The notes: a model not told the origin generated them from the letters alone. Shown: positions 53,228 through 63,815, numbered from the stretch's first letter. The stretch: DNA of 64,000 nucleotides from Ariolimax columbianus (GCA_036924085.1 JAVGWX010000013.1:39879893-39943892), one strand, 5' to 3'. Program-made: numbers and translations.

Positions 53228-53515
53228 TCGGGTAGCTACCAGGACGAAATGTTGAAAATAGGGCTGTGTCGGGTAGCTACCAGGATGAGATTTTGAAAAT
53301 AGGGCTGTGTCGGGTAGCTACTAGGACGAGATGTTGAAAATAGGGCTGTGTCGGGTAGCTACCAGGACGAGATGTTGAAAATAGGGCTGTATCGGGTAGC
53401 TACCAGGACGAGATGTTGAAAATAGGGCTGTGTCGGGTAGCTAACTAACAGGACGAGATGTTGAAAATAGGGCTGTGTCGGGTAGCTAACTAACAGGACG
53501 AGATGTTGAAAATAG
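53228..53515. repeat. 41-bp tandem array, 7 copies
   Basis: Unit AGGGCTGTGTCGGGTAGCTA, CCAGGACGAGATGTTGAAAA, T. Units 6 and 7 carry an extra CTAA (GCTAACTAACAGG). Confidence 0.95.
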
Positions 53516-53796
53516 AAGGTGTGACTTTGCAAACAATATATCAGTGTCATTATTTGACGTATGGATTAGTTTGTGGTGTTTAGTGTTCTGTAAGGATTCA
53601 GTTCAGTTCAGCTCAAGTGAATTTTTTTCACATTGAAGGTCGGATCCGTCGGTTTTCCACCAACGTTATCCTGTCTTTGGCTGCGATGATACGATTCTAC
53701 AGGCTTTTACCCGGCAGATACTTGACTGTATCATTACTCGTGTGGATTCTTCGTCTCTGGCTCGTATTTTCATTCCAGTGTTGATTTTATTCATCA

Positions 53797-54800
53797 TCAT
53801 GTAGTATGTCCTTTATAGAACCTCGCTCCCGTCACAGTCTGTCTGAAAGAAACTCGTTCCCTTGACAAAACTCCAGCCTCCGCCACAGCCATACCCAGGC
53901 ATTCCTGGATATCTTGGTGCCATCGTCTTCTTGGTCTAACTCTTCCTCTTTTGCCTGGCACCCTACCTTCCATCACTGGTCTCTCAAGACCGTTGTGTCT
54001 CTTGATGTGACCAAAGTGCATTTTCTAGCCAAAATGAATGAAATTGATAAACCAGTTCTCCTCTATGCTCAACTCTTGCCGAATGTCTACATTTGTCTTT
54101 TTCTCTGTCCATGGTATTCTGAGCATCCTTCTGTAACATTTTGACTCGAAGGATTCGATTCTTTGTCTGGGTCTTGGTAATCGTCAATGATTCGCAGCCA
54201 TAAGCTGCCACAGGAAAAACACAAGCTCTCAAGACTTTAACTTGTGTCGTTATGTTGGTGCTCTACCATAATGTCTTCAGGCTGTTCAGTCTCTGCCTTG
54301 CCATAGCTAGTCTTCTTCTGATTTCTTTCGAGCAGTCGCCATTTTTTCAATTATGGAGCCCAGATATTCAAAATGTGTACCTGATCTATTTCCTCACCAC
54401 CCACTGTACATTTATGCTGATATTGTGTTTTGTCGGTGGTCATTATCTTTGTTTTATTTATGTTTGTAAACATGTTTTGATCTTTACTATGTCCATTAAC
54501 GGCTGACAGTAGCTGCTCTAGCCCTTCTGCGCTTCTTGATATTATCACTGTTAGCTTGCATATCGTAGCTCTGGAATCTCGTACCCGCCAATCGTAAATG
54601 GATCGAAACTTTCAATGTTCTCGCCTGCTCTTACATTTTTCATTATACATTCCGCATACATGTTGTATAGATAAGGTGAGAGGATACATGCCTGTCTTAC
54701 TCCCTTTTGTACTGCGAACAAATCTGATGTTTGCCCAGATACTCGGACATCGGCGTGTTTTCAGTAGAGTGTGACATCTTTAGATATGGCCGTAGAATCT
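53797..54800 (-). pseudogene. LINE reverse transcriptase, C-terminal half, (ATG)n tail
   Basis: The minus strand from 54,740: ADVRVSGQTSDLFAVQKGVR, then QACILSPYLYNMYAECIMKN (RT motif B'), and FDPFTIGGYEIPELRYAS where the catalytic YADD should be. Then come VGGEEIDQVHILNI, ACVFPVAAYGCESLTITK, KMHFGHIKRHNGLERPVMEG, and RVPGKRGRVRPRRRWHQDIQ. It ends GARFYKGHTT-stop and ATGATGATGA. YADD is replaced by YAS plus stops. Same group as 60,330-61,015. Confidence 0.8.
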
Positions 54801-54844
54801 TAATTGTTTGACTATCTAATTCTGTTTATCCACTCCCTTTGTGT

Positions 54845-55575
54845 TTGAAATACAATTTCACAAACATAATTTCTGAAACATAACTTCTAAAACATAATTT
54901 CTCAAACATAACTTCTCAAACATAATTTCTGAAACATAACTTCTCAAACATAACTTCTAAAACATAATTTCTGAAATATAACTTCTCAAACATAATTTCT
55001 AAAACATAATTTCTGAAACATAACGTCTCAAACATAACTTCTCAAACATAACTTCTCAAACATTAATTTCTCAAACATAACTTCTAAAACATAATTTCTG
55101 AAACCTAACTTCTAAAACATAACAACATAACTTCTAAAACATAGTTTCTGAAACATAACTTCTCAACCATAACTTCTCAAACATAACTTCTAAAAATTTC
55201 TCAAACATAATTTCTCAAACATAACTTTTAAAACATAACTTCTCAACCATAACTTCTCAAACATAACTTCTAAAAATGTCTCAAACATAACTTTTAAAAC
55301 ATAATTTCTCAAACATAACTTCTCAAACATAACTTCTCAAACATAAATTTCTCAAACATAACTTCTAAAACATAATTTCTGAAACCTAACTTCTAAAACA
55401 TAACAACATAACTTCTAAAACATAGTTTCTGAAACATAACTTCTCAACCATAACTTCTCAAACATAACTTCTAAAAATTTCTCAAACATAATTGCTCAAA
55501 CATAACTTTTAAAACATAACTTCTCAAACATAACTTCTCAAACGTAACTTCTAAAACATAATTTCTCAAACATCT
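54845..55575. repeat. 14-bp tandem array, about 50 copies, with internal block duplication
   Basis: Unit ACATAACTTCTCAA with variants TTTCTGAA and TTCTAAA. A ~170-bp block, recognisable by AACCTAACTTCTAAAACATA, ACAACATAACTTC, ACATAGTTTCTGAA and CTCAACCATAACTTC, occurs at about 55,066-55,240 and again at about 55,347-55,525. Confidence 0.95.
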
Positions 55576-55604
55576 CCTATATGTTTTATCGTTCCGGTGT
55601 CCAT

Positions 55605-55990
55605 CTTAGTTATTAATCGACCTGCACTTCTATAGGGACCGAGGTCATGCACAGGTCCCAGCTCTAGTACGAGCTGGATGTAGGCGAGAAAGTATTTCCT
55701 GCTTAGCAGACTAGGATCGAGCAGCTTAATACTCTTCTGTGTTGGGACCATCGTCTTGTAGGGTGGTTAACTGATGTGCAAGTCCATCTAAATAGACGCA
55801 AACACTATAACAAAGTAGACCCGCAGCCTGTTAGATGTCATCTATGCTGGTCTTAACCTAACCATATCCGATTGTATCCCGTGTCCCATAGTCACTCATC
55901 TCTTGCGACATGTTCTCTGTGAGACAGTGATGCTATTCTTGTTCTTGTTATTCACAAGACCCCGGCGGAGCACTCGGGACCTGCTGTCCC
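55605..55990 (+). repeat. Dispersed repeat R4, copy 3 (3' part)
   Basis: GACCTGCACTTCTATAGGGA, GGTCCCAGCTCTAGTACGAG, CTGGATGTAGGCGAGAAAGT, AGGGTGGTTAACTGATGTGC, AAGTCCATCTAAATAGACGC, TCTCTTGCGACATGTTCTCT, AAGACCCCGGCGGAGC. Collinear with 59,690-60,045. Confidence 0.75.
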
Positions 55991-56091
55991 CATTCTTCTA
56001 AAAAAATCACATTTTAAAGTCATCAATTCACTTCCCCAGTTATTTGTATATTGCCTACGTTAATAAGCCACGATGAAAGCACACGGGTACG

Positions 56092-56285
56092 CTACACGTC
56101 ATAAGAGCATCGGATTAAGCAATCGCTTTTCACAGCAAAGAGACGGGATTCAACGCTCGTTATTAGCACGTTCTAGCTGTAAAAAATGATATACATCCCT
56201 GCCAGGGAAGGAAAGGCGGCGAGGAAAGGAACAAGTCGTGGCCTCATTCAACAACATCTTTACCACTTCCTCCCCGACAGTTGTA
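56092..56285 (+). mobile_element. SINE-T2 copy, diverged
   Basis: GAGACGGGATTCAACGCTCG (B box), GCACGTTCTAGCTGTAAAAA in place of the CAGTCGACCCAGCTG core, GGCGGCGAGGAAAGGAAC, CTTCCTCCCCGACAG. Confidence 0.55.
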
Positions 56286-56539
56286 TCTAATATAATAGTA
56301 CTTACAAACTACCTGATAACTCATTTTTAAATAAATGAGTTATTTGTCTAGATGTCAATATACGGCCGATGTAGAGTGACTAATGTCTTCTTTGCCTGTA
56401 TCCCCTTATGGTGTACAGGCCATCAACCAGCCCTCTATAAACAGACCGGTCATGTGTTACTTCATCCTCCCTGTGACAATTTCTTCCCGATGCGTGTGTA
56501 TTCACCTCTAGGTCTTCTCTCCGAAATGTCCACTAATCG

Positions 56540-57140
56540 AGTTATGTAAGTTACGCGTCACATCTCAAATGTCCACTTCTTGAGTTATATAAGTTATATA
56601 TTTCATCTCAAATGTCCACTTATTGAGTTACATAAGTTATATATTTCATCTCAAATGTCCACTTATTGAGTTACATAAGTTATATATTTCATCTCAAATG
56701 TCCACTTATTGAGTTACATAAGCTATATATTTCATCTCGAATGTTCACTGGTTGAGTTGTGTAAGTTACATATTTCATCTCAACTGTACACTGTTTGAGT
56801 TATGCAAGTTATTTATTTCATCTCAAATGTCTACTGGCAAGATGCTGAGCAGCGCATGAGCTGCAGTGGTCAGCTACCCATAGCTGACTGCTAGCGTCCG
56901 GGCCAGCGAACCAGAGCTGCCAAGACCCATTCTGCTACTTAAGCCCTTTCATGGTTTGGTAGCGGGAGATTGAGAACGAACGAAGCCAAGACATGCTAAA
57001 TGTCCACTGCTTGAGTTATGTAAGTTATCTATTTCATCTCAAATGTCAACTTATTGAATTATCTAAGTTTTACATCACATCTAAAATCGTCGCTTATTGA
57101 TTTAAAAGTTGCATATTTCATCACTAATGTCCACGTATTG
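56540..57140. repeat. 43-bp tandem array, split by a SINE
   Basis: Unit CATCTCAAATGTCCACTTAT, TGAGTTACATAAGTTATATA, TTT. About seven units lie at 56,540-56,837 and three at 56,998-57,140. Units at the outer ends are the most diverged. Confidence 0.93.
56838..56991 (+). mobile_element. SINE-1 copy K, internally deleted, inside the 43-bp array
   Basis: CAAGATGCTGAGCAGCGCAT through CCAGAGCTGCCAAGACCC, then directly ATTCTGCTACTTAAGCCC and GAACGAACGAAGCCAAGA. About 200 bp of the middle are missing. The flanks AAATGTCTACTG and AAATGTCCACTG may be a target duplication but are also array sequence. Confidence 0.9.
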
Positions 57141-57193
57141 AAATCTCTTTTGCGCGTATCACCAGCATAATTATCTATTATAATCTCTAGTCT

Positions 57194-57548
57194 TGGCTTG
57201 GCTTGGTTCATTCTCAATCTCCTACTACCAAAAACTGAAAGAGCTTAAGTAGCAGAATGTAGTCCAGAGAACGGAATGCGTTGTGTAGTAGTTTACAGCT
57301 TGACTGCGATATTTGCACCTTTCGATCCAACACATCCGACTTCAGCAAGCATTTTTTAGTACCGGGTTAGCATTCCCTCTTCGATCCCTTCTCCTTAGCC
57401 AGTCTGCCGTGCTGCATCCTATTATCCAGGATCACCGGGTGGAGGTGTTGAAGGGTCTTGGCAGCTTTGGTTCGCTGGCCCTGACACTAGCAGTCAGCTG
57501 TGAGTCGCTGACCACTGCAGCCCATGCGCTGCTCAGCATCTTGATCCC
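57194..57548 (-). mobile_element. SINE-1 copy J, full length, perfect target duplication
   Basis: Tail GAATGAACCAAGCCAAGCCA at left, head GGGATCAAGATGCTGAGCAG at right. TAATCTCTAGTCT at 57,181-57,193 and 57,549-57,561 is identical over 13 bp. It defines both ends of the family: 5' GGGATCAAG, 3' CCAAG. Confidence 0.95.
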
Positions 57549-57561
57549 TAATCTCTAGTCT

Positions 57562-58726
57562 AACTTTCAACTTTTCTTTAACACCGACATTCAAATAGTC
57601 TCTGTGTCTTCGTCGTGCTCTGAAACCTTGCTTGTCTGCCGTTATGTTTGAAGGCATTCTTAATTACATATCCCAACCATTGAATTATGTCAACCAAAAT
57701 AACCTATTTCATCGATTACAATGTTTGCATTGTAAACATTAACTTTATCAGTCACTGAAAACTCTCTAAAATAATCAATAGCAATGACATACTCCTATCG
57801 ATGTACCATTTCAAACTAACAACTAAAGTACTAACCGTATAGTAACACGCGCTTTAAAATTCAGGAGCAGGAAATAAAGACTGCGAAACAAGTAAGCCAG
57901 CTGAAACCCACAAAATGAAAATCCCTAAGGTTGCGTTTGCACTTTGTGAAAAGAATTGCCGTTTTTATTGTTAAATGCACCAGCCTATAAAGAAAAAAAT
58001 ACCTTTGAATTAATAAAAATACACAATGATTTTTAGCCTCGATTTGAATCGCTGGGGAAGTCCGTATATATGATTGCAAAGAGAAAGGAAGAATGTTGTT
58101 CGTCTAGTTTTCTTCCTGTCTTGTTCCCAGTGTCACGTCGGTAGGATCAATATGTCTTAGAAGAAAGAATAAGGGAAACAGTATTATTAATCCTAGTCAG
58201 AGGAAGTTCGCCTATTCATTTTAGTCCATTTTATCTGGTTCGTTTGCGTACTTCAGAGCAGACGGATAAGGCAAGGAGAGCGCAATGGGCATATATCATT
58301 GATAGATTGATCTCATAAGCGTATTTGAAATAGTTCTGAGGACAACAGTCTGGTATGAAAACTGTTTATCGCCATATGGTGATAAATGCATAGAGAGAAA
58401 GGTTTTTATGATCACAGTAGTATATAAGTCTGGCTGCCACAGGCAGGAAGTATTTCCAACTTGTCACAAAAATGAATCAAATTTTTATCTCTCGAGGCAT
58501 TATCCATTCCCATTAGCCGTTCTCCTTCCTTATTTCTTTCGCTTCAGTCCATCTTTTTGAAACACAAAATGTTGAGGTTAAAAGATATATGACTTTCTCG
58601 TTCGTTGAATTCATTTTAAAACCACATAATCTATTTCGTGCCACTAAAATATAATACCACCAGGACCCCCTTCCGTGTCCCCATGAAGATCAAAATAAAC
58701 TGATGATGTTAAAGGTGGACAGCAGT
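57562..58726. other. No gene recognised
   Basis: Unique AT-rich sequence. No frame with a recognisable domain. Confidence 0.5.
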
Positions 58727-59080
58727 GGGATCAAGATGAAAAGTGCATGAGCGGTAGCAGTTAGCGACCATTAACTGACTACTAGCGTCAGGGCAAGTAA
58801 GCCAGACCTGCCAAGACCCTTCTACACTTCTAGGCAGTGATCCTGGATAACATTCTGCAACAGAGTAGACTGGCTAAGGAGAAGGGATCGCAGAGAGAAG
58901 GCTAGCCCTGGTATTCAGAAATGTTTGCTTAAGTCGGATATGTCAGACCGGAAGGTGTCAACATCAGTCAAGCTATAAATTACGACACAACGCATTCCGT
59001 TATTCGGACATCATGCTACTTGCACAGTCCTTTTCAAAACTTGGTAGCGGGAGTTTCAGAGCGAACGAAGAAGCAGAAAA
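58727..59080 (+). mobile_element. SINE-1 copy L
   Basis: GGGATCAAGATG, then a 10-bp loss, GACTACTAGCGTCAGGGCAA, GGCTAAGGAGAAGGGATCG, TACGACACAACGCATTCCG, ending GTTTCAGAGCGAACGAAGAA. The last phrase is close to the 3' end of the LINE at 25.65 kb (AAGCGAACGAAATAAGAAGA). Confidence 0.9.
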
Positions 59081-59689
59081 AGAATGCTGACAGCTACAAA
59101 TATTATAGCTAGTGACTACCATACATTCATGTAGACTAGTAATGATCAAACATATTTCTGTTGCGCTAGAGCAACTAATAAAAACTACGTTCTGATAGGT
59201 CAAGAATTTCCCTGGACAAATAAACATTTCTGTCATTGTATAAGTTACATGATACATAAATCATAAACCATTTGAACATGAGAGTTGTTAGTGAAGAGAA
59301 AAAAACAGGCCCACTGTGTCGTACAGTGCATGTCATTATAGTTGAAAAAGAAGGGACATGTACGGAGCTTGCAATTAGCTAAAACAAAGGGCTTCAGAAA
59401 CCACCATTAAGAAAGTAAATAAATGACGCAAGGAGAATAACTGTGGTGGGAGAATCCTGCTTCTCAATCGTTCATTATATTTGGGCGACATGTAAAACAG
59501 AGGTCCAACATTGCAGCATGTCCTCTTATCGGACACTTGTTTCCGAACAATTGCAGTGGTTGTTTCGTTGCAATGATTTTACATTATGATGTTGCTAGTC
59601 TCACGCATTGCCTTTATTGAACACATAATAGTGATAGGTTACCGTGATCCTATTCTTTACACCTAAGGCACCACTTGGGTGTACAATGT
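59081..59689. other. No gene recognised
   Basis: Unique sequence with no domain or repeat seen. Confidence 0.45.
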
Positions 59690-60045
59690 TACCAGCAGAA
59701 AAAAACGGTATATCTATACCTAAGTCGACCTGCACTTCTACAGATGTCCCTGCCACAAGTCCCAAGTTTGGCGTGTGCTGGCTGTAGCCGTGAGCAGAAG
59801 TTCCTGCTTAGCGGGCTATGCTTAACCATCTTATTACTCAGCTACATAAGGAGAAATGCCGCTGAGGGTGGTTAAATCAATCGCGAGTCCATCTTAATAG
59901 ACACAAACACTAGAGCAAAGTCAACCCGCAAATCAACTAACCATGGTCGGTGTTATTCCATGTCACACAGTTAGTCGCCTCTTACGACATGCTCTCTGTA
60001 GGGCAATGGCGCTATACTTGTCTTTATGATACCAGCGGACCCCTT
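59690..60045 (+). repeat. Dispersed repeat R4, copy 4 (3' part)
   Basis: GACCTGCACTTCTACAGATG, TGCTTAGCGGGCTATGCTTA, GAGGGTGGTTAAATCAATCG, GAGTCCATCTTAATAGACAC, AGTCGCCTCTTACGACATGC, ACCAGCGGACCCC. The GTCGCCTCTTACGACATGC phrase recalls repeat sequences common in invertebrate genomes. That is memory and was not searched. Confidence 0.75.
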
Positions 60046-60099
60046 ACACTTCATATAATTCAAGATTTGCCACTGAGAACTTGCAGAGATTAACTTAAA

Positions 60100-60305
60100 A
60101 GAAAAACTTATGGCAGAACAATAACAAAATGACAAAAATAAAGATCATGTGAACATACATCATCCTGGTGGTAATGTACGGACGGAAAACAATGACAACT
60201 ACAGAACACCACAATCCAAAACGCTCCAGGAAAATGTTCAAAATGCTAAGGACAGCGAGAAATATACACAGAATACCAACAAGAGTTTGGTATAGAATAG
60301 AATAA
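60100..60305 (+). pseudogene. Possible LINE RT fragment
   Basis: One plus frame reads ILVVMYGRKTMTTTEHHNPK and then RSRKMFKMLRTARNI. This vaguely fits the LPVLLYGSETWTLT...KxxxFxMRCLRxI block. Weak and short. Confidence 0.3.
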
Positions 60306-60329
60306 CATTCGTTAATAAACAACATTATG

Positions 60330-61015
60330 TCTCATCATCGTCATGTACCATGTCCTTTGCAGAACGTTGCTCTCATGACAGCCTGTCCGTAGGAAACTAT
60401 CTTCCGTCAGTCTTCCGGCCTGTCCCAAGGTCTAATCCACCGGCTCCTTAATATCCTGAGTCTATCGTCTTCTCGGTCGGCCTCTGGTTCCCTTTCCAGT
60501 GACCATGCCCTCCATAACCGTTCTCTCCAGTCTGTTGTGTCGTTGAGTTGTCCAAAAAAACCTCCGTTTTCGGGTCATTACGTTATTTATGAGCCAGTTC
60601 TCCTCTACATTCAGGTCTTGCCGGATAGATTTGTTTGTTTCTTTCTTTGCCCACGGGATTTTCAGAACTCTTCTGTAGCAATCTGTTTTACAAGCACCGA
60701 TCTTCGCTCATATTACTTGTGTAATCGTCCATGTTTCACATCCATGTGTTGCCATAGGAAAAATGAATGTTCTTAGAATATTTAGTTTTAGTTCTTTGTT
60801 TGTATTATGCCATGCGTTATGCATACTCCTTAGCTTCTGCATTGCGATAGTCAGTTGTATTCTTACTTCTTTTGTAGTCTCCATTGTTGTCCAGTATTGA
60901 TAACAGATATTCAAAATGTGCAACATTTTCAATCTCTTCGCTGGCTATCTCAATTTTAGGTTGGAGTTTTGACTCATCAGTTGTCATTTTCTTTGTATTC
61001 AGCCGCCACAATCGA
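60330..61015 (-). pseudogene. LINE reverse transcriptase C-terminal relic, sister of 53.8 kb
   Basis: The minus strand from 61,011: LNTKKMTTDESKLQPKIEIA, EIENVAHFEYLLSILDNNGD (KYLG region), KEVRIQLTIAMQKLRSM, LNILRTFIFPMATHGCETWT. The relic of RVxGKxxRGRPRRRWxQDI lies near 60,490, and it ends DMVHDDDE with (GAT)n. Same block order and tail type as 53,797-54,800. Confidence 0.75.
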
Positions 61016-61342
61016 GGCAGAAGCGTTCAGAGATGGAGAGGAACACACGAAATTGAAAAGGTGGTAAGGATTACGTTGATATAGACGAAAGACGAGAGAG
61101 CTGGCCAAAGATCGAGAGTCTTACACATCGGCTGTTGCGAGAGCGACTTACTGTAAAGGGCAGGATACATGATACTAAAATGGTATGCGTTCTGTGTCCA
61201 GTGTCATCATAGTAACGTTTCTACCGTGAGTCGTAACTTCTGCAGATTTTTTAAGTTTGTTGCTTTTGTGTGTCACTGCTTTTAATCCAGGAAGAAAAAA
61301 GGATAGCTAACCTGCAACCCAAAAATGTCTGCTGAAGTCGGA

Positions 61343-61625
61343 TGTTTTACTGACCCTGACTAAATCTGCCCGATCAGTACATTTTACCTGACCCTGACTA
61401 ACATTGTCCGATCAGTATGTTTTACTGACCCTGGCTAAATCTGCCCTATCAGTACATTTTACCTGACCCTGACTAACATTGTCCGATCAGTATGTTTTAC
61501 TGGCCCTGACTAAATCTGCCCGATTAGTACATTTTACCTGACCATGACTAACTATGTCCGATCAGTATGTTTACACAACCCTGACTATCATTATCTGATC
61601 AGCATGTTTTGTCTGACCAGACAAT
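61343..61625. repeat. 37/38-bp array, locus 3, dimeric
   Basis: Two alternating unit types: GATCAGTACATTTTACCTGA, CCCTGACTAACATTGTCC and GATCAGTATGTTTTACTGAC, CCTGACTAAATCTGCCC. About three dimers are present, ending TTTTGTCTGACCAGACAATC. Homologous to loci 1 and 2. No M235 module is adjacent. A SINE-1 scrap (GCTGAAGTCGGATGT) sits immediately upstream. Confidence 0.9.
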
Positions 61626-61636
61626 CGTCACCTATA

Positions 61637-61885
61637 CATAAGATTTGTTTTTTCGTTCGCCTAATGTTTCTATTCCCCTAGGTGGTCTGCGTTGCACTAT
61701 GTTTTTTGTTGTGCTTGTCGGCCCCGTGCGCTCAATTTGGCATACATTTTATGTAATGGTCTGCTTCCTCCTGCATTTTCTAAGGGTGTGCATCCCCGGA
61801 GTAACGGTCGGTGCTGTAACTGGGGAGTGAACCCAGGACCTTCGAATTGTGAGCTGTGTCACTAACAACTAGCCCACGCCATCCC
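61637..61885 (-). mobile_element. SINE-T1, copy 3
   Basis: The reverse complement has GGCGTGGGCTAGTTGTTAG, CCTGGGTTCACTCCCC (B box), AGAAAATGCAGGAGGAAGCA, GTGCAACGCAGACCACC, GGGAATAGAAACATTAGGCG. It aligns along its length with 29,228-29,478. Confidence 0.8.
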
Positions 61886-61999
61886 TATATACCATTGCTA
61901 ACGAGTTTATTACTTTATTTTATTTGTTTACTTTATTTTATTTGTATACTTTATTTTATTTGTTTACTTTATTTGTCTATGTGTTCTGTTATTGCACAT

Positions 62000-62205
62000 G
62001 CTGCTTAGTATGACCTCGTCAGGACTCCGTGTAAACAATCTTCGCCAGGGACATTACATAGAAAATAGTTTTCATCGGGAGCCTCACATTTCAAACTTCG
62101 TCAAGAAACGAGCATATAGACAGCCCTCCTCAGGGAATCTCATATTTCAAACAAACTTTGTCAAAGAACCCGCATAAAGCCAGACCTCCTCAGGGACTCC
62201 ACCTA
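62000..62205. repeat. ~58-bp repeat, 3 degenerate copies
   Basis: Shared CCTC.TCAGGGA.TC, CATATTTCAAAC, TTCGTCAA.GAAC and GCATATA. Old and diverged. Confidence 0.7.
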
Positions 62206-62235
62206 AAAATAGCCCTATAGTGTTTACCAGTAGGT

Positions 62236-62440
62236 TTACTAGAAGTATGAAGGTACGGGTAGGTTCAGTAAAAGTATGAAGGTACGGGTAGATTTCGTAA
62301 AAGTATGAAGGTACGGGTAGATTTAGTAAAAGTATGAAAGGTACTGGAAATTTTTCTAAAAGTTTGAAGGTACGGGTATTTTTTTGTAAAAGTATGAAGG
62401 TACGGGTAGTTTTTTTTAAAGTATGAAGGTACGGGTAGGT
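62236..62440. repeat. ~27-29-bp minisatellite
   Basis: Seven units of AGTATGAAGGTACGGGTAGA followed by TTTAGTAAA. Confidence 0.93.
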
Positions 62441-62454
62441 ACGGGTTCGAGTAA

Positions 62455-63120
62455 GTATAAAATGCTGAGAAACCTTGACATAAAATGCTGAGAAACCTTG
62501 ACATAAAATGCTGAGAAACCTTGGCATAAAATGCTAAGAAGGCCTGCCATAAAATCCTAAGAAGTCCTGACATAAAACGCTGAGAAACCCTGACAAAATG
62601 CTGAGACTGAGTAGTCCTACTATAAAATGCCGAGAAACCTTAACATGAAATGTTGAGACTGAGAAGTCCTGCTATAAAATACTGAGAAACCCTAACATGA
62701 AATGTTGAGACTGAGAAGTCCTGCTATAAAATACTGAGAAACCCTGACATTAAATGCTGAGACTGAGAAGTCCTGCTATAAAATGCTGAGAAACCCTGAC
62801 ATTAAATGCTGAGACTGAGAAGTCCTGCTATAAAATACTGAGAAACCCTGACATAAAATGTTGAGACTGAGAAGTCCTGTTATAAAATGCTGAGAAACCC
62901 TGACATTAAATGCTGAGACTGAGAAGTCCTGCTATAACATACTGAGAAACCCTGACATAAAATGTTGAGACTGAGAAGTCCTGCTACAAAATACTGAGAA
63001 ACCCTGACATTAAATGTTGAGACTGAGAAGTACTGCTATCAAATGCTGAGAAACCCTGACATAAAATGATGAGACTGAGAAGCCTTGACATAAAATGCTG
63101 AGAAGCCCTGCCATAAAGTG
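62455..63120. repeat. 52-bp array grown from a ~22-bp unit
   Basis: It starts with three simple units of ATAAAATGCTGAGAAACCTT followed by GAC. It then becomes about nine units of GAGAAACCCTGACATTAAAT, GCTGAGACTGAGAAGTCCTG, CTATAAAATGCT. The larger unit contains two versions of the smaller one, so a higher-order unit was amplified. Confidence 0.92.
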
Positions 63121-63429
63121 CTGATCAGGGCAAATAAAAGTGCTGACATCGATTCCCCCACGCACATAACCCCTGCCTGGCAGATAGCGCGCGTGAACTG
63201 TGCTGCCGTTAAACGTGTTCTGGACTGTCACTGCAAACAATCGTTTCCTCCATCTATTGACTATGATGAACGTGAGGGGCCGACGAAGATCTTTCTCATT
63301 ATTTAAATTTGTTACCATTGAAGGGGTAGGAACGATGCCTGGGGTGGTAACGACAGTTAGTTTGAACAAACAAACAAACAAACAAACAAAACAGGTCTCG
63401 AGTGACAGTAAGGCCACCAAGCATAGATG

Positions 63430-63690
63430 TAGGTGTAACAAGGGGATGCAACAAGAATAGTTACTGTCTCCTTGTCTGTTTAACATTTACATCGAACAAA
63501 TTGTTCAGCAGATAAAGGAAATGCCAGGACGGTTTCGATGGAGAATCGGCAAACAATCTTAGATAAGCAGGGGCCACAGATCTTCTGGCTGAAAGCGAAC
63601 AAGAAATGATGGAATCAAATTCAAATAAAGAACAAACGGCACGTTTATGGATTGGGATACCTAATTCACAACGGAATATTTAAAGACTTA
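63430..63690 (+). pseudogene. LINE reverse transcriptase core fragment
   Basis: VTRGCNKNS, then (next frame, 63,459) LLSPCLFNIYIEQIVQQIKE. This is RT motif B' (GxRQGCxLSPxLFNIYIE). In a third frame DLLAESEQEMMES follows. In intact RTs this is preceded by YADDIV, but here the codons read stop-Ala-Gly-Ala-Thr, so the catalytic Asp pair is lost. Confidence 0.7.
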
Positions 63691-63699
63691 AAACTTGTT

Positions 63700-63815
63700 A
63701 AGAAATAGTTGTAGTCGATGTGTGCATTACAAGGGCGTTGACCCTTGGGAAGGTTCTAACTCTTGTGCGAGTTGGTAATAGCCGGGTGCATCTCTCTGTT
63801 TAGCGGGCTGGGCTC
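63700..63815 (+). repeat. Dispersed repeat R4, copy 5 (fragment)
   Basis: TTGGGAAGGTTCTAACTCTT, GTGCGAGTTGGTAATAGCCG, TGTTTAGCGGGCTGGGCTCG. It matches the CCCAGCTCTGGTATGAGCTG...GCTTAGCGGGCTAGGCTC end of copy 1. Confidence 0.5.
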
